Shown piece after piece: positions 20,401 to 31,605 of a DNA stretch of 64,000 nucleotides. Made by a program: the position numbers and the translations under genes. Within the stretch, counting starts at the first letter, position 1. Each line of letters opens with the position of its first letter. Source of the DNA: Amoebophrya sp. A120 (taxonomy: Eukaryota > Sar > Dinophyceae > Syndiniales > Amoebophryaceae); the NCBI GenBank assembly GCA_905178155.1, contig CAJINV010000011.1, positions 369,914 to 433,913 of the forward strand, written 5' to 3'. A model generated the notes under the pieces. It worked only from the letters and a program-made list of their open reading frames with translations, had not been told where the DNA came from and made no database searches.

Positions 20401-23400
20401 TCACACCCTATCAGCTGCACTGGTGCGAAATCGAAATGCTATATACTAGGTAAAAAAAAGCAGCAACCCCAGATGAAAAAGTCAGCAAACCTGCTTCTTG
20501 TGCCAGTCGCTGACAATAGTTGGCCAACGGATTGTTCTGCAGCAAAAGTGGAGATGAAGTGGACTTCTCCCCCTGCTTCGTCGAATCTGCGGTCGTGTTG
20601 TCCTGCTTCTCCTTGTCGTTTTTCAACCCAGAAGAAGTAGCTGCATCATGGTCCTCCTCCTCTTTCACCACGTCCCCTTCCAACATAACCTTGGTGCAGC
20701 TTCGCAAACTCTGCACGATCAAGCGCTGGGACAGAACGTACACGAGGCGAAACCGAAAGATCTGCTGCAGTTGCAGTACCGGCGTCGCCACGTCGAACAC
20801 GGCGATGTCCTCATGCTCGTCGCGACGCGTGCAAAGATGGGGGGGTCGTTGCTGCCAGAAAAACAACCGAATGTCCTTGGTCGCCCTGAAGAACATTTGG
20901 TCAACAAGTTTATTCTATACAGAGCACCAGATCGAGATCATGATGTTGTTTTCAGAACCCTGTAGGAGGTGCTGCAGGATATCATCAGTTTCAGTATAGC
21001 TCCTATCCTCCTCAACCACAACCAGTCTACTATTGATGCATGACAATAAACAAGAATGGCTGCCGACAGAAAGCATGTTGACGAGCACAGACACAGTCTT
21101 CGATATTCGTCTAGTCTACCCTCAGTACCAGTGCAGCTCTTTATTTCTATCGTTATCCAGTCCGGCGCCCCCCGGGAGGAGATGCTGCTTGGTATGGTTT
21201 TCATCGGTCGTGTTTGCCATCATTTTTACAACGTTTTTGTCGAGGACATCGTCAAACATGCAGCGCTCCAGGATTTGCATCACCAATGTTGTCTGACTTG
21301 GTTCTACTTTCATCTCGGTGTCACTTCCGGAGGACGAGGACCACGAGTCTTCAAAACTATCTTCCTCAACATCGTAGTTCCCGCATGCACTTTCCGTCAA
21401 CATTTGGATTTCCGCATGCCCTTTCCAGTCGTCCTGATTCAGTTTTGCCAGCGGTCGCAAGTTATCGATAATCCGTTTCACGTGCTGATCGAGTAGACTC
21501 AAAACGCGCAAAACGTCAGTGTAGTTATTTTTCGTCGTCGCAATTTCCAGCCCGGCCAGCGCAGCGTGGTGCAGTGCTTTCAACTGCGCAGCCCGATGCT
21601 CCAGCAGGTTCCGCAGCTGGCTGGCTTTCTTTTTCCGCAGCTCGTGTTCTTTCACTGCAGCTTCGTCGACTTCTTCGCTGTCTTTACTCTTTTGGTTTTC
21701 ATCTGTAGTGCCATCTTTGGTCGTGGTCGTGGTTTTCTTGCCGCGTGTAGAAGTCGTTCTGTCTTTCTTCTTGCCACCAGAGGACAAGTTTCGCTTTGCA
21801 AGTTCCACAGCGACGGAGTTGTCCTCGTGCGCTGCTAGGTAGATCGCCACATCGATCAGCAACAAGGTTAAAAGTGCGCTGGAGAACTGACACAGAACAG
21901 CTTTTTCTTGTTCTGTAAGGAGGACCTCCACCGGCAGAACAGTACTATCATTTTCCCCGACCGGTACAACCGTTGGTTCTTTTTCTTTCCCTGGAGAGGA
22001 CGACCTGCAGATCTTGCTCAGCCCGTTCTTATGATCCTCGTCGTTGAAAAATTGCAAATGGTGCACCAGGTACTCTGCGATCTTGAAAAACCTCCGCTCG
22101 ACTTCCAGTGCGCGCAGTTTCTTGAATTCTTCCGAGGAAAAAACTTCCTCGGCCAACTCGTCAGGGAACAGTAATTCTTCGTCGGCGTCATCAGCTTGAA
22201 TTTTCTTCCAAAGCTCCGTCCACCGCGCGCCATCACTGCCTTTTTCAGTGCCGAAAACTTTCCGGACCTTTTCCCCGGCTTTTTCGATCGCTTTTTCGGG
22301 ATTGTGCGCTTTGCGCCGGAGCTGCAGGTTGCGCAGAGCAGTTCTGATTAAGGGGTTCTCGAGAAACAACAGCTCCTCATGCGGAACGGAGCCAAAGGTA
22401 AAGTTGTTCTGAGCACGATTTGTCTTCGTGTTGATTGTCTTCTTGTTCTTCTCCTTGTCCTTCCCCTTGATGTTCCCTGAACTTATTGTCGTCGTCGCAG
22501 GATGATTTATTTTGCTGATATCACCAAGATCCTTTTTCACCGCGGACCCGGTCCGCACACACGCCACCAACGAGTTTACAAAGCCGTGCTTCAAGGACTT
22601 GACTCTCGCCTTCGCTTGCTCTTCCGTCAAGAGTTTCGTCTGGTGTTGTGCCTGTTTGTTCTGCTTTGCCTTGCTATTTTTGCCGGGTTCGACGTTGTTC
22701 TTCACGGGTTCTCCTTCTACCTCCTCCTTACCTTCTTTCTGATAGTTTGTCGAATGTTTGTCGACAGAAGAACCGAGGTTGTTCTTGTTCTGCGTCGCGC
22801 GAAACACCATTGCGGGGACGGTTTCGAAGTACAGAGTGCCATCGTCAGGCGTCTTGTCGTACGGCCGCCGGTCCAAACACATCGGCTGGATCGGAATCTA
22901 AGATTAGAATTTAGTATTATAGGATTTAGTGTTTCATATTCATGCGATGTTGTTGAAAAGAACTTCCAAGCGCTGTTCATGATCATGTTGATCGACTTAG
23001 TAAGTACCTTTCTCGTCGTAGCACCATCTGCCCCCGGGAGGTTCAAGAAATCTTCCCCGTCGAAAGGACAAACTGAGCGTTTCAATATTTCCAGGAGGTC
23101 TCCCACGTACTCTGGAGTCGCGTCGAACGAAGAACAAGGCATGGTACGGAATAACAGCAGCTCCATCGTGTTTCGTGTTTTTGCTCTAAAAGGAATTGAA
23201 AAAGTAACGACAGAAGAGCCTAAAGGAATCTCATTTAGAGCAACGCACTACATAAAATAGCAGACACTTGACACACATAAAGAGGAGGCTGTTGGTCTCC
23301 GGTCCTCGGTCCTCACTCCATCACGAGGCAATATATGAGGAGATAAGAAGGGAGAAGCACCAGACACATAAGAAGGAGGTTGTTGGTCTCCGGTCCTCGG

Positions 23401-26400
23401 TCCTCATTCCATCACGAGGTAATATATGAGGAGATAAGAAGGGAGAAACACCAGACACATAAGAAGGAGGCTGGTGGTCTCCGGTCCTCGGTCCTCACTC
23501 CATCGCGAGGTAATATATGACGCGATAAGAAGGTAGAAGCGCCAGACACATAAGAAGGAGGTTGTTGGTCTCCGGTCCTCGGTCCCCACTTCGTCGCGAG
23601 GTAATATATGACGAGATAAGAAGGCAAAAGCGCCAGACACATAAGAAGGAGGCCGATGGTCTCCGGTCCTCGGGCCTCAGTTCATCTGGGGGCAATTAAT
23701 ACGCGACGGGACAAGAAGGTAGAAACAACAGACACATATGAGGGAGGTTTGTGGCCTCCGGTCCCGGTAGCCGGCCCGCCGGTGTTGCTAGTACCTCCCT
23801 CGCAAAGTGCTGGCCCGCTGCAGCGATTCGCAGCACATCTACAGACTCCGCGAGCCGCTGTGCTGCCGTCCCAGACGCGGGCCGACTGGCGTTCCCACTT
23901 TTGCGCCGGCGCATGTGGCTCCGAAGCCGATGCCGCTGTGTCTGAGAAGTCGACTTCCATCCGCTCTGCTATTATAGTACAGCTACAGCGCCCGGATACA
24001 GCTCGTTTTGCGCGCCCAGAGATCTTTCTCGACCGACGGCGCGATCATGCCGAGCTCGCGCCGCTTCTCCTCTGATGGCGTTGGTTCCCCCTCCGCTGCC
24101 ACCTTCAGGGCCCTCGCGAGGGGTAGTCAACTGCCCACCGCCGGGCCGGATGGGAAAACGAAAAAAAAACGCGCCGGCCTCTTTCGGCACCCCCCCCCGG
24201 GGGACCTCGTGCGCAACGACATCCATGCCGCCGCTGACGAAAGCCGGTCCGTGTAGCTGAAAACTGCTTGCTTCGCCCCCCTTTCGGCTGCGCTGCTAGC
24301 GTTGCTAATGTGGTCCCTGGTTGTGCACCGTCTGGCCAGCGGCGGGCGGCCCGTTGGTACGGCACCACCTTCCGCCGATGTTGGTTGGCCTTGGTTGGTG
24401 GGGCCATCCAACAGCATGCAGGCAAATACCCTTCGGGCCCGGCAGGCTTGTCAGCGCGCGAGCCCATTTGGCCGGACTGTGTTGCGTTCTTAGTGTAAGA
24501 AAGAGCTGAAATCTTACAAAATGGCCCAAAGTTTGCGCGCTGGAACGAAGCGAAGGGGGTGGCGTTCTCTTACGAAAAAAGGCTGCATTTTGCCAGTCAG
24601 TAGCCCGCGCGCATATAGATACGCCATCACTCACGTGGAGCAAGTAGCCGCACATCCTTGATGACATCGATCCAGTAGCGACACAGACGCGCAGCAACTG
24701 CAGCGCCAGGGTCTCCTCCTGTGAAATCACAGCACCGCGCGACCCGCAGCGAGTGCGTGGGTTGGCCGTTGGCGAGCATTTCTGCGGCCCCGCAAAAAGC
24801 AAAAGGTGGCGAAGCAAGGCGATGCTGATACTCGTGTCGTTGCACGCGAGGGAACTTACCTGCCTGCCGCCTGCCTCCGTAGCTTGCAGGAAATCTCCGG
24901 AGCGTTGTAGGCCGCCGCTTGCTGGAAAAAAACCTGCCGCATTTTGATGATGATGGCGCTGCGCTCGGGCTACGGCACACGGGCGCACGCTTTTGGACAG
25001 GTTTTCCCCGCGCGGCACTAGGTATTTATAGGCGCGCCGACTTTCGGAAACTCCTTCCACATTCAAATGCGCGCGCAGTTTCTTCGTGTAAAAGTACACC
25101 AAGGACCGAACTCAAAAGACATCGCCGGCCTTCTCAGCCGGTCGGTGACCGATATACGCGAGCGCCGTTGGCCGACATCTGCGCGGCGCGCCCGACTTTC
25201 TTTGTGACATGAGTGGCAAGAGAGATCTTCTCTTGCTCGACATATGTACACCAGCACCATCATCACACACCGGCGACGATGGTGGCACAAGAAGGCGTCC
25301 AAATGGAACTGCCCACCTCGGTCGGCTCCGTCGCGTCAAACTCAAAACGGCGAGAAATCGCCGCACACCGCCACGCTCTTTGATCCGGGGCTGTGCTTCG
25401 CACGTAGTCGCTTCACTTCGCCCACTCTTTCGCTCAGAGTCGCCTCGCCTCACTTCTACGCTTTAGCCAGTGTCGGTTTGGGAAAGCTTGCCCGGCAAGT
25501 GAAGCCGACTAGTGACGCTGTCTCGCGCGCGTCCTCTGCTTCGTTCCGTCGCGTCAAAACAGCGAGGGACCAACTTGGCCGAGAGTTCGACTGCGAGCGC
25601 TGCGGAAAGACATCAGGCAGGCGAGTAGGGCAGTGCCCGACTCGCTTGCTACCCACTTAGACTCGCTGTCTCCCACTCCTTCGCACATAGTCGCGGCCTT
25701 TGTTCCTGGGCTGTTCTTCGCACATAGTCAGTCCGTTTCGCTCTCTCACTCGATCGCACGTAGTCACTTCGCTCCACTTCTACGCTTTTCTTTGCCAGTG
25801 TCGGCGGAGTAGAAATGAAAAGGGGCCACCTCGGAAGCAGTCTACTAGTCAACAACTTGGGAGGAGATATACTTTCGCCCTGACATCCGCGTCCACAATT
25901 CCGCCGCCTCCGATCGTGCGCGTTCTGATGATGATGCGCCGAGCTGTGAGGTCTGGGCTGTAAGTGAGTCTATCAGCTTCCCTGTCCTGCTTTGGTTTTG
26001 GGAAATGAAAAAAAACCGGCCTGCGTGGTGGATGAAAGTCGTAGAATAAGAAAACGGATCTGGATGCATTTGAAGGCGGTGCTGATCTTCTGCGCCGAAT
26101 TGGTCTGAAGTGGGTGCGTTGATCTTCTCACTATCTCAATCTGTGTCATATTGGAGCAAGTAGCGGACTTTCTGTAAAGGATGGGAGCGCTCCGCTCTGC
26201 ACATTGCAGAAAGCCGAGAAGTAAACTGCAATCCGCCAACGTGATCCCTCGTATTATCTTGCTCGACGGCATTGCTCAAACCGCGACAGCTCGGCCCTTT
26301 CGCTTCGTAAGAGCCGTAGTAAAGCTCGCAGGGTGCTGCTGCTGCTGAAGCAGGAGCCTGATACTTGACAAGCCCAGAAGAATACTGCCACGGAAGACAA

Positions 26401-28911
26401 ATGGCCGATCGCCTGGCTTGGATAGCTTTCTCGCTTTTTTTCTCTCGTGCCTGGGCATGGCGTCAAATGTTCAAGGCCCATTGCTTTCATCTCCATCCAT
26501 TTGGATAACTCTAGAGACCGGACCTCGCCCGTTATGCCGTGTGGCCTGCTTCTGATTCTTAACTTGATTTAATTATCGGGATCGTCAAAGCTGTGACGAC
26601 GGTGCCACTTTTAAACTTCCCGATCTGCTCGCTTGGGAAGGACCTCAGAACCAACGCGATTGCGGTTGATTTCCTCCGCGGTGCTCTTCTGGCTGCTACT
26701 ACCGTAGCGCTGCAGATCCTCAAAAATGACCTTCGAGAGCGCTCTTGATTGACTGCTGCCACTGTTGCGGCACTCCTGCTGTTTTGAAGAGGAGCGAGGT
26801 GCCATATTGGGGTGGTGTTGATGATCTGCCTGCGATTTCGTAGGAGGAGCAACGCTGGGCCGAGTGTGCCGCCGGAGGATCGCAGGGGCCCTAGCTTTAT
26901 CGAGTGCGTTCGCCATAGAGAATCGGGCGGCTTTTCGCAGCGACAGCTCAGAGCACCTCCATCGCCTTCAACGGTGCTACAGCTCTGAAGAAGAAAAAGG
27001 GCGCGCGCGCCTGAATTCTTCCAATGGCGGCCGACATGGCCCCAGCGACTTGCTCCTCCAGAACTGTAACTGGCGAGCGAAAAAATAACAAAAAACACAC
27101 GAAAAAGCTCCGCACTTTCGCGGGCGTCCGGACCGAGGACCGGAGGCCAACAGACTCCCGCTCATGTGTGTCCCCCTTCTCCTTTCTTCTCTCTTTATAT
27201 ATTGCCTCGCGAGGGACTGGGGGCCGAGGATGGGAGACCAACAAACCCCCTCCTATGTGTCTGGGTTTTCTGCCTTCTTATCTCGTCAGCCATTACCTTG
27301 CGAGGGACTGAGGACCGAGGACCGGAGACCAAGAAACCCCCTTTCATGTGTCTCAGCTTTCTACCTTCTTATCTCGTCAGATATTACCTTGCGAGGGACT
27401 GAGGACCGAGGACCGGAGACCAAGAAACCCCCTTTCATGTGCCTCAGCTTTCTACCTTCTTATCTCGTCAGGTATTACCTTGCGAGGGACTGAGGACCGA
27501 GGACCGGAAACCAAGAAACCCCCTTTCATGTGTCTCAGCTTTCTACCTTCTTATCTCGTCATGTATTACCATGCGAGGGACTGAGGACCGAGGACCGGAG
27601 ACCAAGAAACTCCCTTTCATGTGTCTCAACTTTCGACCTTCTTAGCTCTTCAAGTATTCCCTTGTGAGCGACTGAGGACCGAGGACCGGAGACCAAGAAG
27701 GCCCCTCTCATGAGTTGCGAGGAAGGTTCTTCCTTTTGCGGAAGTTGAGCGGCTGAGTGTTGTTTGTTGTTGTTGCAGTTCTTGCTCAAGTAGAGAAAAA
27801 ACGCCAATCACGATGGAGCTGCTGTTATTCCGTACCATGCCAAGAACAAGAATCCGAGGACTTCTTCGGGCCGTCTTGTGCTTGTGTGGATTGCAAAAAT
27901 GTCTGGGTCTGGAAACTTGTAATGCTGCGTTGGGAATAGTGAATGCTCTGTAATGCACAGCCAAGCATGAGAAATATCTGCGCTTCGTTGTGTTGCGTTT
28001 TTCGAATGACAAACTGCGTTTTTGCATGACAGGCAAAAGGGTCTCTTCTTGGACACGCATCACAAACTTTTTGGTCATGCCAGACAAGCATGACAAGTCT
28101 CTCAATATTCCAGACCCAGACATTTTTGCATTTGATAGCCTGTGGTCCCATGATCTTTTTACTCGAGGACGATAAAGCTGGAGCGGAAGAGGACAATTCT
28201 TTTTTAAAAAGGACAATAGTTGTCAACTGGTGTTGCAACAAGCGGGCCATCGGTTCCTGGGCCAGGCTCACCAAAAAGTCCAGGAAGAAATACTCGTGCT
28301 TGAACCCGATCGGCTCCCGCTGGGAAAAGTGTAACTGCACGTCCCGAGGCTGGGAGGCCAGATGCGGGTACTGAAACTTCGGATAGTATTTCATCCTCAC
28401 GTGGTCTTTCGCGGGACATTTCTCCTCGTCTTCGAAAAGGGTGGAAGATAAACCTCCCGGCGGTTGGTCGAGCAGGCAAAGCTTCCTCCGCTTGCCCTTT
28501 ATCTTCTTTGGCTTTATCGTCGAAGATTTTTGCAGAGCCATCCCGTGAACCGCCTCGGCCTTGCGGTCGCTGAAACCAATCGGCAAGTTGTTGGTGGTCG
28601 CATTGAGCAAGTGCTGGTTTTAGGTTTGTTGTTGTTAACGCAGATGATTTTTCTTGAGATAAGCAGCCCACGCAAGACGAAGATCGTAGAAACATGATCT
28701 ACTTCACATAAGCGCCCAATTACGACGAGACCACCATGCATGTGCTATATTTGCCCTCGTTGTCACGAAGTTCATTGTGCATTCGTGTTCAAGAACACTT
28801 GGATGTACTATGTTTGTAATATACCTTCGTAGACAATTCTTCGTTGACGAAGAAATCCGCATTTTCGTCTTGTTTTTCCTGGTACTCCCCGATTTCGATA
28901 CCGTCCTGCAT
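17415..28911 (-). CDS. Gene II: unidentified protein of about 1,600 aa, interrupted by a DNA transposon
   Basis: Minus-strand exons: 28911-28825 (ATG at 28911), 28613-28138, 27884-27842 plus 23129-23008 (one exon split by the 23138-27841 transposon), 22897-21129, 20885-20491, 20228-20020, 19808-19347, 19236-18826, 18563-18506, 18254-17415. GT-AG introns with matching phase are 28824-28614, 23007-22898, 21128-20886, 20490-20229 and 19346-19237. Four further introns are introners. Precise removal of the transposon joins SSDSC to SSFDATPEY in frame. Exon 22897-21129 is Lys/Glu-rich with probable coiled coils. Exon 19236-18826 begins FFDEIKGDLILAVNDQPI, which resembles the GD-IL-VN-PI strand of PDZ domains, a weak hint only. 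No signal peptide or membrane segment is evident. I do not recognise the family. An upstream exon beyond 28911 cannot be excluded. Confidence 0.75.
18255..18505. mobile_element. Introner, family I (gene II, last intron)
   Basis: 251 bp; family I TIRs, with the left end mutated to TGTCAAATGC. Flanks TTCAC (18250-18254) and ATCAC (18506-18510) match 4 of 5. Removal joins LLDETEV to KKTYQN in frame. Only 58 bp of exon separates it from the next introner. Confidence 0.88.
18564..18825. mobile_element. Introner, family I (gene II)
   Basis: 262 bp; begins TATGGAATACAAAAATGTCT and ends in ACATTTGATA. Flanks TAGGT and CTGGT match only 3 of 5, the weakest duplication in the window. Removal joins SSAAN to LISTVRPEK in frame. 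Confidence 0.85.
19810..20018. mobile_element. Introner, family VI (gene II)
   Basis: 209 bp; TIRs begin TATCCAAGAAAAAAACTGTG on the coding strand and TATGCAAGAAAAAAGCTGTG at the other end. Flanks GCTTC and CCTTC match 4 of 5. Here the flanking G on each side creates GTAT...ATAG, so GT-AG splicing at 20019 and 19809 is possible and keeps frame (TVK joined to KRDGEV). It may show how an introner becomes an ordinary intron. Confidence 0.85.
23268..23765. repeat. Tandem array of 91-bp units, left arm of the transposon
   Basis: About five and a half units. The marker cagacacat recurs at 23361, 23452, 23543, 23634 and 23729, giving spacings of 91, 91, 91 and 95. Each unit holds ggtctccggtcctcgg and ataagaagg. 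The right arm carries the same unit inverted. Confidence 0.9.
23766..27117. other. Transposon interior, no supported gene
   Basis: GC-rich DNA with several overlapping short open frames in both directions, the longest 265 codons (25102-24305, minus). None shows transposase motifs or host-like composition. The stretch 25380-25800 repeats short pieces such as cgcacgtagtc and cttctacgctt. Confidence 0.5.
27118..27716. repeat. Tandem array of 91-bp units, right arm of the transposon (inverted)
   Basis: About six units. The marker gagggactg recurs at 27211, 27302, 27393, 27484 and 27575, then in variant form at 27666, a constant 91-bp step. Units contain ccgaggaccggagacc, the reverse complement of the left-arm unit. 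Confidence 0.9.
27885..28137. mobile_element. Introner, family I (gene II)
   Basis: 253 bp; left end TGTGGATTGCAAAAATGTCT, right end GCATTTGATA. Flanks GCTTG and GCCTG match 4 of 5. Removal joins MGPQA to QDGPKKSS in frame. It lies only 35 bp from the 8-bp duplication of the large transposon. Confidence 0.88.
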
Positions 28912-30737
28912 AATGCCCTCGGTAAAGCACCGCGACCCCAGGGTTGTATGCAAGCGAAAAATTTATTTCGGAGTCGGGCCAGAATTTGAATTTCAGACAC
29001 AAAAACTTCTACGCAAGTGAGCTGCAACTGGTACAACTTCACGCAACAACTATTCGTAAGACTATTCGTAAGGGTACTAAGACCCTATCGTTTAGTACAT
29101 GACATGGAACACCACGAAGAGCAACATGACCTTGATGTCTCCACCTCATGCATCCCAAATTCCTTGTTGACCACTTCTCGGATAATTTTCTGCATCATAC
29201 GCCGGGGCGAAAGTCGTGTACGATACCATCTTAGCCGCGAAAGATGCTGGTACTGCTCCGTAGTGCCTCGGCGTAGAAGTTGTTTTCGATGGATTTGTAG
29301 TGGAAACGATGTTCTTTTTTGACGAAATTTTACGGGGTGGAGGGGGTCGCTCCAGCGGTTTTGTCGGGGCGGGTGTCCTTCAGGTTGTCGGAGTCGATCT
29401 TTATCTTCCTATAGCGTAGGGGGGAATCGTTATTTTTTCTGCATTTGTGTTGTGGGGGTAACGGTATTAAGTTGTACGAAGATCACTGCGTCGAGCTTCA
29501 TTTCTACGTCCCATTTATTCTGAGGGGTTCTACTTCTACGTGCCATTTCTATGTTTGTCCTGACAGCTGTTCCAGACGACGTGCGTCGTTGTATCCATCC
29601 GAGCCATTCAAAACGCTTTATCCTGTGGTCTCCGCGAAAATTTTGGAACGTGAATTCACTGTTTCAAACAACTGCCGCTGTTGTCAAAAAGAGAGCTACA
29701 CGCTCTATGCTGACGCCTGACCAAGAACTCTTTGAAAAGTGATGCAGGTGTTCGAGAAAAGAAAAAGGAACCTTAGTGCATGATGGGCCTTAGTACTTGG
29801 TTGCACAAGACCACATCTACTTCTAGGTGGTGCTGTGCCTCTTTCGCAAGACAAAGTCACTACGGGTCGGAAGATGAAAGAAAGTCGCGGAACAACATCG
29901 ATGGAAAAATCCTATACGAAAAATTAGAAATCAATGTAGGGATCTTTGTCTTTTCACGTTTCTTTGGGATTGTTTTTTGCGCTGCACCAAACCTATCTTT
30001 TTTTCCAAGTATTAAACACATGCATCTCTGTTGCAAAAGAAAACGTCGTGCTAAATTGCAGTAGGGGGATCAACCTCGTCGTGAAAATGCACGCCATACG
30101 CCGAACAATTCGCCCCATCAAAATTGTAGGGGAGTGGTCTTCACACATAGAGGCAGAAACTGCTTTCTCGCCTGTTTTTACCGCAGGAAACACCTCGCTG
30201 CTTCTCTTCCGTAGAAAGATTTGTCGAGCTCGAAAGAATGGAATGAGTTCAGTTGGTTTGACGCGGAGTGAACAAAGCCCTTTTTATTGCATGTGCTTGC
30301 AGAAGGATATAAAATGTTTGCCATTTCTATTTCTTTTTTTCAGATATTATGTGCGGGGCACGGGCAAAGGCATAGATACAACTCCACATCAAACAAAATC
30401 TACTGATGTAGACAAAAACTACATGTTTTTTGGCGTGATATGAAAAAAAGCAACATGCGCAAAAACATGAAAAAAAAATATCGAGAATACTACTAGCAAG
30501 AACCGAAAGTGGTACTAAACTAGCAGCACTTTCGACTTCTTCACGGACTCGCAAAATGCGGTGCCGTTCTATTGCATTTTCATCGCTGCGAAATAAAGCA
30601 GCCTAGAAAAGAACTCTGAGCTTGATGATCAATGTCACCAGCTTCATTTATACTTATTGCGTATTTTCCGTGCTGCCCGTAGCAGCACGGTGTCCCACTT
30701 AGAGTAGTAATTTGATTTTCCGACGCAAATAAGTTGA
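28912..30737. other. Intergenic, nothing assignable
   Basis: About 1.8 kb upstream of gene II. Open frames on both strands are short, AT-biased and without the composition of the neighbouring exons. It presumably holds the gene II promoter. I see no RNA gene. Confidence 0.45.
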
Positions 30738-31605
30738 AAGTAAAAGTAAAAGTATCTATGGCGGCGTCTGAGTGATTATTGTTTTATCGATTCAAAAATT
30801 CCCATTTCAATTTAAAAACAACTCTTATCCCAAGCTGTATCCATCTCTTCGTCGCGGGTCTGCAGGGTGGTTGCCGTCGCGGTTCCGGTGGTGCGTCAAC
30901 ATCCGGGCTCCAATTTATGCATATGAAAAGCGTTCCAATTTGAGCGAGCTAGATAAGGCAGCTCAGAGGATGTCTAAATAGGGTATGAAGTAAGCATGTA
31001 GCTGAGGCTAATATGGGCGCCAATAGCGCCGCTTGTAAGGTATCCTGCCACGCCTGTTGCCGCTGGTGCCCCGTCAAAAATTTGCATTTTTTGCTGCCGC
31101 GATTCAACAGAGGTTTTTAAATGGAAGTTTAGACCTATCAATTTGCCTCTATCTGAGCGCCAATTTCTCAGCGTGATTGAGAGGCTCAGTCCGAGGCTCA
31201 TTGAGAGGTCTCTAGAGAGGTCCGCAAATGCCTTCCGCCGATGATATGACGAAAAACAAAGCATACCATGACGGGGCACCAGGAACCAGCAATCAGCCGG
31301 CACCTGGGCAAGCAGCAACGAACCCGCTTCCAGAGGGCCTATTCCGGCCTCTGATTTCACCTTAAGCATGACCAAACTAGTTGCCTTATCTAGCTAGCTC
31401 AAATTGGAGCGCTCGTTTTGACTTGCGTACTCTTCTCCAACTGCTACCACCACGGGAGACGGCACCTGTACGCGCGCACGCGACGCGCGAAACAACACCT
31501 AAAGAGCACCTGATACTGCAATGTTTTTAATTTGAAATGGGAATTTTTGAATCGCCTTGACAGTAATCACTCAGACGCTGCCATAGTATCTTACCTTTAC
31601 GTATA
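30738..31605. mobile_element. MITE-like palindromic element
   Basis: Inverted repeats of about 75 bp: 30738-30821 and 31523-31600 share ggcgtctgagtgatta-like and gattcaaaaattcccatttc segments. A second inverted pair lies inside (30929-30963 and 31379-31414, around ccaatttgagc...gctagataaggc), so the element is a nested hairpin. No coding frame. The exact ends and target duplication are unclear. Confidence 0.65.

Larger units (their letters stand above)
23138..27841. mobile_element. DNA transposon, 4.7 kb, non-autonomous, with inverted subterminal repeat arrays
   Basis: The ends are 33-bp perfect inverted repeats beginning GGCATGGTACGGAATAACAG (23138-23170 and 27809-27841). The direct duplication AAGAACAA (8 bp) flanks it at 23130-23137 and 27842-27849. 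An 8-bp duplication is typical of hAT and some other cut-and-paste families; the terminal sequence itself is not one I recognise. Inside each end lies an array of about 91-bp units, in opposite orientation, so the whole could fold back like Drosophila Foldback elements. The central 23.8-27.1 kb has only short or arginine/serine-rich open frames and nothing like a transposase, so it depends on an enzyme encoded elsewhere. It lies inside a coding exon of gene II. Confidence 0.88.

Noticed and set aside
24305-25102. Possible transposase in the 4.7-kb transposon (265 codons, minus)
   Set aside because: No catalytic motif, biased composition and no plausible start; other frames in the region are equally long.
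23268-27716. CRISPR-like array
   Set aside because: The 91-bp units are repeated without unique spacers and occur as two inverted arrays within a transposon of a eukaryote.
27825-28610. A separate small gene at 27825-28610
   Set aside because: The open frame reads through an introner and stops inside the transposon end. After removal of both it is the 5' part of gene II.
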